A stretch of 64,000 nt of DNA from Roseovarius sp. S88 (GCF_037023735.1 NZ_CP146069.1:723501-787500), one strand, 5' to 3'; positions 8,111 through 17,773 are shown, counted from the first letter of the stretch. The notes: generated from the letters alone by a model not told the origin. Made by a program: numbers and translations.

Positions 8111-9145
8111 ATGACACCTCGAACTGCATTTTACATCGGTGGCCAGTCCGTGCCACCCGGCACGCGCAAAACCATAGATGTGCCGGTCAGCACCCTATCC
8201 GATCACACCCCGGTCAATCTGGCGGTGCATGTCATCCACGGGCGTCGGCCCGGCCCGGTTCTGTTTGTTTCTGCAGCAGTCCATGGCGACGAGGTAATCG
8301 GTGTCGAGATTGTGCGCAGGCTTCTAAAGGCGCGGATGCTCGACCGGCTCGCTGGAACGTTGCTGGCCGTGCCCATTGTGAACAGCTTTGGATTTCATAA
8401 CCATTCGCGATACCTACCAGACCGGCGCGATTTGAACCGGTGCTTTCCCGGCGGCGCTCAAGGCTCAATGGCCTCTCGTCTGGCGCATATTTTCATGGAA
8501 GAGATCGTGCGCCGATCCGATGTCGGCATTGACCTGCACTCCGCCGCGATCCACCGGATCAACCTGCCGCAAATTCGTTTGACCCCGGACAATGAACGTC
8601 TACGCCATCTGGGCGAAGTCTTTGGCGCCCCAGTGATGATGCAATCCAAGCTCCGCGAAGGCAGCCTGCGCATAGCCGCAGAAGAAGAAGGTGTTGATGT
8701 CCTTCTCTATGAAGGGGGCGAGGGACTGCGCTTTGACGAATTAACCGTGCGCGCCGGGGTCAGCGGCTGTCTTCGGGTGATGCATGCGCTGGGCATGATT
8801 GGGGTCAAAGGCGTGCCCAAGGTCAAATCCAAACCTGTGCAGGCCGCCACATCGCGGTGGTATCGCGCGCCGGTCGGCGGCGTGTTTCGCGCCTATGTCA
8901 CCATTGGTGACACAGTCGAACCCGGCACCGTGCTGGGTGTGGTGTCCGATCCCATGGGCGAGACCGATTGCGAAGTCCACTGTGAAGAACAAGGCATCGT
9001 CATTGGTCGCTCAAACATGCCAGCGGTCTACGAAGGTGAGGCGTTGTTCCACATCGCCGAAACACCCAAGGCCGAGGCAGCGGCAGAAGGCGTCGCCGCG
9101 CATCTAGAGGCAGCCCCGCTTTATGATGAAGACGAAATACTCTGA
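8111..9145 (+). CDS. Succinylglutamate desuccinylase/aspartoacylase (AstE/AspA) family zinc hydrolase
   Basis: A 344-residue protein of the M14-related deacylase family. The zinc ligand motif SAAVHGDEVIGVE lies near residues 54-66 and the third ligand in VGIDLHSA near 138-145, with DLNRCFPG in between for substrate binding. A C-terminal beta domain (PVGGVFRAYVTIGDTVEPG) resembles the extra barrel of AspA/AstE-like proteins. Members hydrolyse N-acyl amino acids, and in roseobacters several act in ectoine or acyl-amino-acid catabolism; no such pathway genes lie nearby, so the substrate is open. No clear Shine-Dalgarno precedes the start. Confidence 0.82.
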   Translation: MTPRTAFYIGGQSVPPGTRKTIDVPVSTLSDHTPVNLAVHVIHGRRPGPVLFVSAAVHGDEVIGVEIVRRLLKARMLDRLAGTLLAVPIVNSFGFHNHSRYLPDRRDLNRCFPGGAQGSMASRLAHIFMEEIVRRSDVGIDLHSAAIHRINLPQIRLTPDNERLRHLGEVFGAPVMMQSKLREGSLRIAAEEEGVDVLLYEGGEGLRFDELTVRAGVSGCLRVMHALGMIGVKGVPKVKSKPVQAATSRWYRAPVGGVFRAYVTIGDTVEPGTVLGVVSDPMGETDCEVHCEEQGIVIGRSNMPAVYEGEALFHIAETPKAEAAAEGVAAHLEAAPLYDEDEIL

Positions 9146-9155
9146 ACCACATGAT

Positions 9156-9190
9156 GGGCCTGCCAGGATGCGATGGCAGGCCCAGGTTTT
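9156..9190. terminator. Hairpin terminator between convergent genes
   Basis: Perfect 10-bp arms GGGCCTGCCA (9156-9165) and TGGCAGGCCC (9174-9183) flank an 8-nt loop, with AGGTTTT following on the plus strand. It sits between the AspA-like gene and the convergent aquaporin gene and may serve both. Confidence 0.65.
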
Positions 9191-9202
9191 GGAGGGCGTG
9201 GC

Positions 9203-9886
9203 TTAGGCCTCACCATCCAAAACACCTGACCGGAAGACGATTCCAGCCAGAACGCCACCGATGATCGGGGCGATGATGAAAAGCCAGACCTGGCTCAGGG
9301 CTGTTGCGCCGGCAAACAGGGCTGGTCCAAAAGAGCGTGCCGGATTGACCGAGACGCCGGTGATGTTGATCCCGACCAAGTGAATGACAACAAGCGTCAG
9401 ACCAATGGCGAGCCCGGCCATCGCCGAAGGTGCACCTGCTCCTGTGGTGCCCAAAATGACGACAACGAAAAGGAATGTTGCGACCACTTCAAAGAGGAAC
9501 GCGGCCATCATCGTGTATTCGCCCAGGTATCCCGCGCCCCATCCATTCTGCCCCAGGCCGTTCTCGGCAACCGAATAATCCGCCTTGCCGCTGGCAATCG
9601 CCAAGAGAACCAGAGCGGCAACAATGGCCCCGGCCACTTGCGCGAAGATGTAGCCAATGGCCACGCCCATCTCCATCCGGCCTGCCGCAACTGCGCCCAG
9701 CGAAACCGCCGGGTTGATATGACAGCCCGAAACAGGGCCGATTCCGTAGGCCATGCCGATCAAGGCCAGACCAAAGGCAAAACTGATGCCTGTGAGGCCG
9801 ATATCAGCCCCGGCGATCACCGCAGCGCCGCATCCAAACAGCACCAGTGTGAATGTGCCGATAAACTCGGCCACAAGTTTGTTCAT
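9203..9886 (-). CDS. aqpZ: Aquaporin (MIP family, AqpZ-like)
   Basis: A 227-residue six-helix channel of the inner membrane. Both half-helix motifs are present: GCHINPAVSLG near residue 60 and GVSVNPARSFGPAL near 180. The short loops, His in the first NPA loop and the following Arg match water-selective AqpZ proteins rather than GlpF glycerol channels. The ATG at 9886 is set by GGGAGG seven nt upstream; the longer open frame to 10111 is not family-like. It is a single gene, convergent with the AspA-like gene. Confidence 0.88.
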   Translation of the reverse strand: MNKLVAEFIGTFTLVLFGCGAAVIAGADIGLTGISFAFGLALIGMAYGIGPVSGCHINPAVSLGAVAAGRMEMGVAIGYIFAQVAGAIVAALVLLAIASGKADYSVAENGLGQNGWGAGYLGEYTMMAAFLFEVVATFLFVVVILGTTGAGAPSAMAGLAIGLTLVVIHLVGINITGVSVNPARSFGPALFAGATALSQVWLFIIAPIIGGVLAGIVFRSGVLDGEA

Positions 9887-10004
9887 GGGTGTCCCTCCCG
9901 TTACGCAATCCGCCGCGAGCTGCGGCGTGTTCTGGGAACGACTATCGGTGCCGCCTTCGAGTGCGTAACGGGGAAATTGACGGGGTTTCGCACCCGCGGC
10001 GGGC

Positions 10005-10667
10005 TTAGCGGGTATGTTCGCTGTTCTGCGGTAGCAAGAAAATTGAGACCACAAGCAAACCAAACACCAGCTCGTAAACCTCCCACTTGCGATCCACGTC
10101 AATGATGGCAATCACCAGGCTGGCCAACACCGCCAGTATCGCGTGCCGCAGCCCGGGAACCGGAAGAGCAATGCGATTGACGAAATTCGTCACCCACCTG
10201 ATGCGCGGATAAAGAAGAGGTAAAACAACGAGGTACAGCAAAATGGTCGCGGTCAGAACTGGGCCAAACAGATGCTTGGTCATCGCCACACCACCGATTT
10301 CAATATTGTGCAAGGTGGTCTCATCCTGCCGGTTGATGGCTTTCATGGCCTCGCTGGTTTCCCAGCCGAAAATGCGCTGGCCCCAGGAGATTTCTTCACC
10401 TGCCCCAAAGAAAAACGCCAAGGCGTAGAAAAAGGTAAGCCCCACTGCCAGCTTCGTCGCCTTTCCTCGAAGCGCAAACCCGTTGCGCAGCAAAATCAGA
10501 CACGCCACGAACAGACAGATCGCCGTGCCGTATTCCACCAGCCCGTCCTCAGCCGCAAAGCGCAGCGAAAAGTAATCCGTGCTGATAAAGTAAATCGCAA
10601 CGGTGAGCACCAGCACGAGGCCGATGAGCGCCATAAGGCCTTGATCAATTCGCTGAAGCGCAGGCAT
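10005..10667 (-). CDS. Conserved integral membrane protein with an EEISWGQR motif
   Basis: A 220-residue protein with about six hydrophobic segments: residues ~9-30, 45-62, 72-90, 135-160, 180-197 and 203-215. Between the third and fourth lies a polar stretch with [23 protein letters not shown] and [11 protein letters not shown]. The clustered acidic and His residues look like a conserved functional centre, perhaps a metal or substrate site at the membrane surface. I do not recognise a characterised family. The start at 10667 is the first Met before the first membrane segment; the longer frame to 10853 would run into the mutL start. It is divergent from mutL. Confidence 0.6.
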   Translation of the reverse strand: MPALQRIDQGLMALIGLVLVLTVAIYFISTDYFSLRFAAEDGLVEYGTAICLFVACLILLRNGFALRGKATKLAVGLTFFYALAFFFGAGEEISWGQRIFGWETSEAMKAINRQDETTLHNIEIGGVAMTKHLFGPVLTATILLYLVVLPLLYPRIRWVTNFVNRIALPVPGLRHAILAVLASLVIAIIDVDRKWEVYELVFGLLVVSIFLLPQNSEHTR

Positions 10668-10811
10668 GGGGGATCCGCTCTGGAAATTCCTGTTCCCGCT
10701 CAGATAGGCGAGGCAAGCCGCTGCATCAAGGAAATTGCGCGCTGCTTGGCAAGGAAATACCCATCCCATTGCCATTTCCGAATCGCACCAGACCATGCTA
10801 AGTCTTGTGGT

Positions 10812-12674
10812 ATGGAGCAGATAAAACCCCATATAGGCGATAACCGTCCTCAAATCCGACAGTTGGATGAGTCCGCGATCAACCGGATTGCCGCCGGTGA
10901 AGTGGTTGAGCGCCCGGCCTCTGCGGTCAAGGAACTTGTTGAAAACGCTCTGGATGCGGGTGCGGGTCGTATCTCAGTTGATATCGCGGACGGTGGGAAA
11001 ACTCTTATTCGTGTGAGCGATGACGGTTGTGGCATGACCGCAGACGACTTGCCGCTGGCGTTGAGCCGTCATGCCACATCGAAAATCGACGGCTCCGATC
11101 TGCTGAATATCCAAAGCTTTGGTTTTCGCGGAGAGGCCCTGCCGTCGCTGGGGGCCGTTGGGCGGTTGACCATTGCATCGCGAGCAGAAGATGCAGAGGC
11201 AGCTGAGATCACCGTCGCTGGCGGTGGCATGACTGCGGTTAAGCCCACTGCTCTTAACCAGGGTACCGTCGTGACCCTGCGCGATCTCTTTTACGCCACA
11301 CCCGCGCGGCTCAAATTCATGCGCACCGACCGGGCCGAGGCGCAGGCGGTCACGGATGTGATCAAACGTCTGGCCATGGCTGAGCCGTTTGTGGCCTTTA
11401 CCCTGCGTGATGTCTCGGAGGGTCGGGACCCCCGGACCGTGTTTCGCGCAGATGCAGAAACCGGCGATTTGTTCGAGGCCTTGCACGGACGGCTGTCACA
11501 GGTTTTGGGCCGCGAGTTCGCCGAAAACGCTCTGCGCATCGAGGCCACGCGCGATGGCCTGCACATGACGGGCTATGCCGCTTTGCCCACCTATTCGCGC
11601 GGCGCGGCGGTTGCGCAGTACATGTTCGTCAATGGCCGCCCCGTGCGGGACAAGATGCTCTATGGCGCCTTGCGCGCGGCCTATATGGACGTGCTCAGCC
11701 GTGACAGGCACCCTGTGGCGGCACTCTTTATCGACTGTGACCCGACCTTGGTGGATGTGAATGTGCATCCCGCCAAATCCGAGGTGCGCTTTCGCGATCC
11801 GGGACTGGCGCGGGGGCTGATCGTCTCGGGCCTGCGCCATGCCTTGGCCGAGGCTGGGCATCGCGCGTCATCCACCGTGGCAGAGGCCGCGATGGGGGCG
11901 ATGCAACCTGAACCCGCCGGCGCAAGGGTCTACCAGATGGACCGCCCCGGACCGGCCGCACGCGCCGCCAGTTATCAAGCGCAAGCACCACAACAGGCCC
12001 CCGGTTTTGCCGAAATGCAAACAGACTACTCCGCGCGGGTCGAGCCGGTCGTGATGGAAGCGCCTCAAGACCCGCAACATATCTCTCCGCAATCGCTCCC
12101 CCTTGGTGCGGCCCGCGCGCAAGTGCATGAGAACTACATCATCGCTCAAACTGAAACCGGCATGGTCATCGTAGATCAGCACGCGGCGCACGAACGTTTG
12201 GTTTATGAAAAGCTCAAACACCAGATGGCCAAGAATGGCGTGGCGACACAGGCATTGCTCATCCCAGAGATTGTCGAATTGAACACCGATGAGGCCGCGA
12301 CACTCCTTGATCTGGCCGACGATCTGGAGCGCTTTGGTCTCATCATCGAAGCCTTTGGGCCGGGCAGCATCGCGGTGCGCGAAACCCCCGCCATTCTTGG
12401 CACCTGTGAAGCCGAAGCCATATTGCGCGACATCCTTGACGAGATCACTGATACCGGCGGCAGTGAGGCGCTCAAAACCCGCATTGATGCCATCCTCAGC
12501 CGCGTGGCCTGTCACGGCTCGGTCCGCTCCGGCCGGCGCATGCAGGCCGACGAGATGAACGCCCTTCTGCGCGAGATGGAGGCCACACCCCATTCCGGGC
12601 AATGTAACCATGGCCGCCCCACATATATCGAGCTGAAACTCAGCGACATTGAACGCCTGTTTGGACGCACATGA
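10812..12674 (+). CDS. mutL: DNA mismatch repair protein MutL
   Basis: A 620-residue MutL. The N-terminal GHKL ATPase shows [33 protein letters not shown] and GFRGEAL. A Pro/Ala/Gln-rich linker covers about residues 370-430. The C-terminal dimerisation domain has [12 protein letters not shown], which fits the endonuclease motif DQHA-x2-E-x4-E, with ACHGSVRSG and [11 protein letters not shown] as further zinc/active-site motifs. This predicts that MutL itself nicks DNA, as in bacteria without MutH. The start ATG at 10812 is followed by [16 protein letters not shown], and the ribosome site is weak. Its stop overlaps the rmuC start (ATGA). Confidence 0.93.
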   Translation: MEQIKPHIGDNRPQIRQLDESAINRIAAGEVVERPASAVKELVENALDAGAGRISVDIADGGKTLIRVSDDGCGMTADDLPLALSRHATSKIDGSDLLNIQSFGFRGEALPSLGAVGRLTIASRAEDAEAAEITVAGGGMTAVKPTALNQGTVVTLRDLFYATPARLKFMRTDRAEAQAVTDVIKRLAMAEPFVAFTLRDVSEGRDPRTVFRADAETGDLFEALHGRLSQVLGREFAENALRIEATRDGLHMTGYAALPTYSRGAAVAQYMFVNGRPVRDKMLYGALRAAYMDVLSRDRHPVAALFIDCDPTLVDVNVHPAKSEVRFRDPGLARGLIVSGLRHALAEAGHRASSTVAEAAMGAMQPEPAGARVYQMDRPGPAARAASYQAQAPQQAPGFAEMQTDYSARVEPVVMEAPQDPQHISPQSLPLGAARAQVHENYIIAQTETGMVIVDQHAAHERLVYEKLKHQMAKNGVATQALLIPEIVELNTDEAATLLDLADDLERFGLIIEAFGPGSIAVRETPAILGTCEAEAILRDILDEITDTGGSEALKTRIDAILSRVACHGSVRSGRRMQADEMNALLREMEATPHSGQCNHGRPTYIELKLSDIERLFGRT

Positions 12675-13840
12675 TCACCATCGACGGCACTCCTTATGCT
12701 TTAAACGATCCGCTCGTCCTGGCTGCTCTGGGGGGTCTGGCCGTGGTGCTCTTGATGCTCATTCTTCTATTCCTGTCGGCCCGCGCAGCCGGACGATCGG
12801 CCCGCGCTATGGCTCCACTGGCGATGCAGATGGGCCAACTCGGCCAGCGCGTCCAAGGCCTCGGCGACGGGCAGGAACGTCTCGCCGGGGGGCTGCATCA
12901 CGTCTCTGAGGCGCAGGCCCAAAGCCAGACGGCCATGCTGCAACTGATGGAAAAACGCCTCTCTGAGGTTTCGGGTCAGATGAACGAAAACCTGCAAGGC
13001 TCCGCCCGTCGCACGGCACAGACGCTGGGCGAGTTGCAACAGCGCCTCAAGGCCATCGACAAAGCGCAGGACAACATCACCAAGCTCTCGGGCGATGTGC
13101 TGACGTTGCAGGACATCTTGTCGAACAAACAAACGCGCGGCGCGTTCGGGGAAATCCAACTCACCGATATTGTGTCCAAGGCCCTGCCCAAGGACAGCTA
13201 CACGCTGCAGGCCACGCTTTCCAACGGCAAGCGGGCCGACTGCCTCATCCATCTGCCCAATCCCCCCGGGCCAATCTGTGTCGACAGCAAGTTCCCCCTA
13301 GAAGCCTATGAGGCGCTGCGCAATGCCACCAATGACTGGGAGGTCAACGAGGCCGCCAAGTTCCTGCGCACCTCCGTCAAAAAGCACATCAAGGACATCT
13401 CCGAGAAATACATCCTCGATGGCGAAACCGCCGATGGCGCGCTGATGTTCCTACCCTCCGAGGCGGTCTATGCCGAACTGCACGCCAATTTCCCCGATCT
13501 TGTGCGCGAAGGGTTCTCTGCACGCGTCTGGATCGTCTCGCCCACCACATGCATGGCCACGCTCAACACCATGCGCGCCATCCTCAAAGACGCCCGCATG
13601 CGCGAACAGGCAGGGGCCATCCGCCGTGAACTGGGCCTGCTCTTTGCGGATGTCGAACGACTGGGCACGCGGGTGGAAAACCTGGACCGGCATTTCGGGC
13701 AGGCGGCCAAGGACATCTCGGACATCAAGATTTCGGCCGACAAGGCCGGACGCCGCGCCCGCCGCTTGGATAACTTTGATTTTGAGGAACTGGCCCCGGA
13801 CACCGATGAAACGGTGGTCAAACTCACCAAAGACAGCTGA
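12671..13840 (+). CDS. rmuC: DNA recombination protein RmuC
   Basis: A 389-residue RmuC-family protein. The N-terminus has one membrane segment (residues ~11-35), followed by a long heptad-rich coiled coil (~50-140) and a conserved nuclease-like domain with [18 protein letters not shown] and [12 protein letters not shown]. RmuC limits DNA inversions and rearrangements in E. coli, and its core resembles PD-(D/E)XK nucleases. It is coupled to mutL by a 4-nt overlap, so the two maintenance genes form one operon. The SRP RNA gene follows on the same strand. Confidence 0.9.
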   Translation: MITIDGTPYALNDPLVLAALGGLAVVLLMLILLFLSARAAGRSARAMAPLAMQMGQLGQRVQGLGDGQERLAGGLHHVSEAQAQSQTAMLQLMEKRLSEVSGQMNENLQGSARRTAQTLGELQQRLKAIDKAQDNITKLSGDVLTLQDILSNKQTRGAFGEIQLTDIVSKALPKDSYTLQATLSNGKRADCLIHLPNPPGPICVDSKFPLEAYEALRNATNDWEVNEAAKFLRTSVKKHIKDISEKYILDGETADGALMFLPSEAVYAELHANFPDLVREGFSARVWIVSPTTCMATLNTMRAILKDARMREQAGAIRRELGLLFADVERLGTRVENLDRHFGQAAKDISDIKISADKAGRRARRLDNFDFEELAPDTDETVVKLTKDS

Positions 13841-13874
13841 TCTTGCGAATCTCGTCCTGACCGCCTAGATAAAC

Positions 13875-13974
13875 GGTGAGAGGTTGGCGCGGGCGAGCGC
13901 CTCGCCAACCCGGTCAGGTCCGGAAGGAAGCAGCCGTAACGAGCCCCGCTTGGGTCGTTGTCCAGCCTCTCACC
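13875..13974 (+). ncRNA. ffs: Signal recognition particle RNA, bacterial small type (4.5S)
   Basis: The sequence contains the invariant domain IV tetraloop region GGTCAGGTCCGGAAGGAAGC followed by AGCCGTAAC. Flanking ends pair as a long hairpin (GGTGAGAGG at the 5' end with CCTCTCACC at the 3' end), giving about 100 nt. The RNA binds Ffh and directs ribosomes to the membrane. In many alphaproteobacteria it lies near dnaX, which is 3.8 kb downstream here. Confidence 0.93.
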
Positions 13975-13996
13975 TCTCACGACTTTGATGCACGCC

Positions 13997-14058
13997 GTAG
14001 GGCGGGGTTTCACCCCGCCATGTGAAACGCCCAATAGCCGGGGTGAACCCCGGCCTAC
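13997..14058. repeat. Pair of REP-like palindromes in inverted orientation
   Basis: Hairpin 1 has arms GGCGGGG (14001-14007) and CCCCGCC (14013-14019); hairpin 2 has arms GCCGGGG (14037-14043) and CCCCGGC (14048-14054). The outer ends GTAGG and CCTAC are also complementary, so the two units form a mirror pair like a BIME. It lies in the gap between ffs and the convergent histidine kinase gene. Confidence 0.6.
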
Positions 14059-14066
14059 ATCCAAAT

Positions 14067-14114
14067 CACAAACCTTACCAATGCATTAAAGCGTTTCGCG
14101 CGCGAAACATTTGA
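14067..14114. repeat. Intergenic element A, copy 1, with a 16-bp palindrome
   Basis: It shares CTTACCAATG, TTAAA, CGT and CGCGCG blocks, in the same order and spacing, with 15827-15874. The copy here includes the perfect palindrome GTTTCGCGCGCGAAAC (14093-14108). Both copies lie just 3' of minus-strand genes. Confidence 0.5.
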
Positions 14115-14127
14115 GTCAGGCTAACGC

Positions 14128-15498
14128 CTATTCCGCCGCGTGGCTAACCGACTTATTGGGTATCAATGGCTGCGTTGCGGTGTTGACTGCAAGCCGGTTC
14201 AATTCAATCGTGAACGTGGTCTCGACACCCACCTCACTTTTGTAGTCAATCGTTCCACCATGGGCTTCCAGGATCTTTTTGGAGATGCTCATGCCAAGGC
14301 CAGTGCCGCCATGGTCGCGTTTGTCGGGGCAGGCGACCTGTTGGAAAGGAGCAAAAACGATGTTCTTGGAATTCACCGGAATACCAACGCCTGTGTCGCG
14401 GATCAGAATTTTCGCCTTCGACCCGGATGTTTCGACATACACATTCACCACACCACCATCTTGAGAAAACTTGATGGCGTTTGACAGTACGTTGGACATC
14501 ACCTGCATCAGGCGTCGTGTGTCACCCTCCACCTGCACCAGTTCATCCGGAGTGTGCGCGGCGATGGTGATGTCCCGATCCCCACCAAGGGCGCGGTGTT
14601 CCGCGACCGCAGTGCGCACAAACTGAGCAAGATCAATGGTCGAAAGGTCGAGCGCCACCTCCCCGGATTTTAACGCCTGGAAATCCAGAAGATCGTTGAT
14701 CAGAACCGCAAGCCGATTGCCCCCTGCTTGGCCAAGCTTGGCAATGGTTTTGAGCTCGTTCGGCAACCTCCCGAACTTATCATCGTTCAGCAAATCGAGC
14801 GAGGCCTTGACGGAAGTGAGGGGTGTCCGCAATTCGTGGCTGACGATTGCGATGAACTGAGACTGCACTTTGTACGCATCAGTGACGCGATCCCGTTCGA
14901 TGCGCAGCTCCCGCAAATGCTTCAACCGTGCCATGTAGTTTTCAAGAAACTTCCGGGAACACTCGATCAGGAAATAGAGCACGAACAGGACAATGCCGAG
15001 CTGCTTCCAGAGATCGGAGTCCAGCGGCGGGCGCACGACCCAGATGTCATAGACCGGAATGAACACAAACGCTGCTGAATAGACGCAGAGACGGATAACT
15101 AGAATCCTAGGGATCTGGCAGGTGTTCATCGCAGAATAAAGTGCTGCGGCGAAGAGAAAGAACAAGGGGCCCATATGCAACGATGGGCCTTCGGCGAAGG
15201 CCATCAGGACAATATAGAGAACAATCGACATCGCACATAGTGCGGACGTGACGGACAGTTTGTTGAGATACCGTACCGCATCGCGCTTGTTTTTGCCGTC
15301 CCACGCCAGGACCCGTTTGGCGACGCAGTAATCCAGAGTTTCACAGATCTGACAAAAGGCGTAGCAAGCCAGTGCGGTTTGAATATTGATGTAGTAGGCC
15401 GCAAGAAGGGTCGCCCCGGCAAGGGTCGCCTGACGCTGCCAAAACAGCTCAAGACCCGATTGCGCAAAGTCCTTCAATTGCCGCTTGATTTGAATCAT
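14128..15498 (-). CDS. Membrane-bound sensor histidine kinase
   Basis: A 456-residue hybrid-free histidine kinase. Residues ~20-175 hold five or six hydrophobic segments with almost no periplasmic loops, a MASE-like sensor embedded in the membrane. A coiled linker leads to the HisKA domain with the phospho-acceptor in VSHELRTPLTS. The HATPase_c domain shows NVLSNAIKFS (N box), RDTGVGIP (G1) and GGTGLGMSISKKI (G2). No receiver or response regulator gene is adjacent, so the partner is unknown. The start at 15498 (MIQIKRQLKDF) is preferred over a longer open frame that has no sensor-like content. Confidence 0.85.
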   Translation of the reverse strand: MIQIKRQLKDFAQSGLELFWQRQATLAGATLLAAYYINIQTALACYAFCQICETLDYCVAKRVLAWDGKNKRDAVRYLNKLSVTSALCAMSIVLYIVLMAFAEGPSLHMGPLFFLFAAALYSAMNTCQIPRILVIRLCVYSAAFVFIPVYDIWVVRPPLDSDLWKQLGIVLFVLYFLIECSRKFLENYMARLKHLRELRIERDRVTDAYKVQSQFIAIVSHELRTPLTSVKASLDLLNDDKFGRLPNELKTIAKLGQAGGNRLAVLINDLLDFQALKSGEVALDLSTIDLAQFVRTAVAEHRALGGDRDITIAAHTPDELVQVEGDTRRLMQVMSNVLSNAIKFSQDGGVVNVYVETSGSKAKILIRDTGVGIPVNSKNIVFAPFQQVACPDKRDHGGTGLGMSISKKILEAHGGTIDYKSEVGVETTFTIELNRLAVNTATQPLIPNKSVSHAAE

Positions 15499-15876
15499 CG
15501 CAAGTCTCGGTGCCCTCTTGCAAAAGTGATCCGGACACACTGTCCTGCACGAGAAATCCACGGTCGTAGTCGCAAGGCGACATTGCGAAGCAAGACCCCA
15601 TTTCCTAGGCATCAATTGAGCAAAAACAGGGCAAAACGATGGTTCTCGAGGGCCGTGCACCAGAGGCAAAGACCGGCGTGAGGCGGTGGTTTGAAGGGAT
15701 CATGACGGAAAACGTGATTGCGTTGGGCCATCATATCGTAACGCTTGGGTGCGAATGACCTGTGGTCATTCATACGTCTCAGTACGCGTTAATTTCGGCA
15801 AGCCAAACCGCGAATTACGTTCAAAACTCAAATCTTACCAATGGGTTAAATCGTATCCCGCGCGGAAAACTTGCCC
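15499..15876. other. 378-bp gene-free stretch with an inverted repeat
   Basis: No convincing coding frame. It should carry the promoter of the histidine kinase gene on its left side. It contains a perfect 8-bp inverted repeat GAATGACC-TGT-GGTCATTC (15753-15771), which could be an operator or a small hairpin, and the second copy of intergenic element A at its right end. Confidence 0.5.
15827..15874. repeat. Intergenic element A, copy 2
   Basis: It aligns without gaps to 14067-14114 through AATCTTACCAATGGGTTAAA and the following CGTATCCCGCGCGG. The palindrome of copy 1 is imperfect here. It ends a few nt before the 3' end of the minus-strand phosphatase gene. Confidence 0.5.
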
Positions 15877-16362
15877 CTAAGCCCCCGCCAACGCCCAGTC
15901 CATCTGCTCGTCCGTCTCCACAGCACAAGGCCGCACAGCGCGCAGACGCCGCAGTGCCTCTTCCGCCACGTCGCCTGCCTCGACCATCAACCTCAGCGCG
16001 GCCATGCCCGACCGCCCACATCCGCCAAAGCAATGGATCAGTACCCGACCACCCCCCTGCAATGCTGACAGGGCCGTCTTGCTCGCCACGTGCCAATCGT
16101 CGATCTGTTTGGGGCGCGGTATGCTCAAATCCTCTACTGCAAAGTGGATCCAGCGCGTGCCGCTGTCCTGTATATCCATCCCCATATTGCCCAACCCATG
16201 GCTTACCTGCTCCGACGCCGTTGTCATCGTGATCACGAGCGCAGGCTTCCAGTCCTTGAGATGCGCCAGATCATCCGCCCATCGCCCACCACGTCCGGGC
16301 AAGGGCGCGATGCCCAGGATCCCACCCGCCACAGGCAACGCGTATATGACGAAATCTGACAT
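15877..16362 (-). CDS. Protein-tyrosine/dual-specificity phosphatase-like protein
   Basis: A 161-residue cysteine phosphatase. The P-loop signature C-x5-R is present as HCFGGCGRSG near residues 108-117, preceded by a possible general-acid Asp in HFAVEDLSIP. The fold resembles cyclin-dependent-kinase-inhibitor-3-like/DSP phosphatases found in proteobacteria, which remove phosphate from Tyr or other substrates. The ATG at 16362 is taken; a TTG directly before it is possible. It lies 12 nt downstream of the YpfJ-type protease gene and is probably co-transcribed with it. The physiological substrate is unknown. Confidence 0.75.
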   Translation of the reverse strand: MSDFVIYALPVAGGILGIAPLPGRGGRWADDLAHLKDWKPALVITMTTASEQVSHGLGNMGMDIQDSGTRWIHFAVEDLSIPRPKQIDDWHVASKTALSALQGGGRVLIHCFGGCGRSGMAALRLMVEAGDVAEEALRRLRAVRPCAVETDEQMDWALAGA

Positions 16363-16374
16363 CAAGTCTGACGT

Positions 16375-17217
16375 TCAAAGACGATTGGTCGAAAACGTAT
16401 CGCAGCTGCGCATGTCGCCTGTCTGAAACCCCGTTGCAAACCAGCGCGAGCGTTGTTCAGATGTGCCATGGGTGAATGTATGCGGCTGCGGTACCTTGCC
16501 TGCACGTTTCTGCAGGTGGTCATCTCCGATCATACGCGCCGCATTGAGCGCCTCTTCCAGATCACCGGGCTCCATCAACCCCCCAACCGCTTTGGCCCAG
16601 ATGCCGGACAGGCAATCCGCCTGCAACTCAAGCCGCACGGTTAGCGCATTGGCTTCGGTCTGGCCCGCCGCTTGCCGGGCGCGGTTCACCTCAGGCAGGA
16701 TGCCAAGCTCATTTTGCACATGATGTGCCACCTCATGGGCAATCACATAAGCCGCGGCAAAATCGCCTGAGGCGCCCAGTTGCCGCGACATTGTCGTGAA
16801 AAACTCAGTGTCCAGATAAGCCTTGCGATCCGCAGGGCAATAGAATGGACCGGTTGCCCCAGACGCGCCGCCGCAAGGGCTTTGGGTGACACCCGAGTAC
16901 AGCACCAGCGCCGGCGGGGTATAGTCACGCCCCACCTGAGCGGGAAAGATCTGCGACCAGACGTCTTCTGTCGTCGCCAGAACTTGCGAGGTAAATTCTG
17001 CCGCCCGCTCTTCTTCAGCGCTCAGCTGACGTGGTTCAGAGCTTTCTTGCTGCAAGCCTCCGTTTTGCAATAGCGGTGTAACATCGACACCGGCAAAATA
17101 AGCCACGGCCACAATCACCAACAACCCAATACCGCCGACACCAGCACCGCGTCGCGCTCCACCTGACCGTCTTCGATCTTCCACGTTGCGACTGCGCCTG
17201 ATCCCTCGTAACCGCAT
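16375..17217 (-). CDS. Putative neutral zinc metallopeptidase, YpfJ family
   Basis: A 280-residue membrane-anchored protein. A basic, Arg-rich N-terminus (residues 1-27) precedes one membrane helix at ~28-45, and the rest should face the periplasm. The zinc-binding HEVAHHVQ (HExxH) lies near residue 166 in AAYVIAHEVAHHVQNELG, and a second Glu-rich helix with ELQADCLSGIWA supplies the likely third ligand. These are the marks of the PF04228 family. The start has GGGGGG about 10 nt upstream. Proteolytic activity is a family prediction and has not been shown for most members. Confidence 0.85.
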   Translation of the reverse strand: MRLRGIRRSRNVEDRRRSGGARRGAGVGGIGLLVIVAVAYFAGVDVTPLLQNGGLQQESSEPRQLSAEEERAAEFTSQVLATTEDVWSQIFPAQVGRDYTPPALVLYSGVTQSPCGGASGATGPFYCPADRKAYLDTEFFTTMSRQLGASGDFAAAYVIAHEVAHHVQNELGILPEVNRARQAAGQTEANALTVRLELQADCLSGIWAKAVGGLMEPGDLEEALNAARMIGDDHLQKRAGKVPQPHTFTHGTSEQRSRWFATGFQTGDMRSCDTFSTNRL

Positions 17218-17328
17218 TCCAACATCCCCCCTACAAATGCTGGGATCATTAAAACAGGTCAGAACGGACCTGCCTAGAGAAAGAAATCAGCCCTCGCAGC
17301 GGTGTCTTGGAGGCTGTACGCTGGCTGC

Positions 17329-17700
17329 ATGGCAGAAGACAGTGAAACAGAAGAAAAGGCCAAGGTCCGCACGGAATGGGCTGCTGATCGTACGATCATG
17401 GCAAATGAACGGACGTTCAGTGCCTGGATGGGCACCGGCCTTGGCGCGGTTGGCGTGGCAATTGGTCTTAAGGCGGTCTTTGGTGCGTTCGAACCGACCT
17501 GGGCGGCCAAAATGGTGGCATCGCTGTTTTTGCTGATCGCCATCCTGATCTACTGGTCCGCACGCACTCAGGCCCGGAAAACCTTGATGCGGTTGAAGGA
17601 AAAAGACGCCGAACCGATGCCTGTTCGCAATTTCACGTTGCTTGCAACGGTGATGACCATCGCCACGCTCGCCACCGGGGCCATACTTTGGAGTCTTTGA
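17329..17700 (+). CDS. DUF202 (YidH-type) membrane protein
   Basis: A 123-residue protein with a charged N-terminus, the family motif ADRTIMANERTFSAWMGTGL at residues ~19-38, and three membrane helices (~35-55, 62-80, 100-120). DUF202 proteins are small inner-membrane proteins of unknown function. The ATG at 17329 gives the usual start just before the acidic N-terminus. It is divergent from the YpfJ-type gene and 73 nt upstream of dnaX on the same strand. Confidence 0.8.
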   Translation: MAEDSETEEKAKVRTEWAADRTIMANERTFSAWMGTGLGAVGVAIGLKAVFGAFEPTWAAKMVASLFLLIAILIYWSARTQARKTLMRLKEKDAEPMPVRNFTLLATVMTIATLATGAILWSL

Positions 17701-17773
17701 AGGACTTCGACGGTGGACCATCATCGGCGCGCATTCTAGGCTGGCACTCGACCGAATCCGCTAAAGATACATC

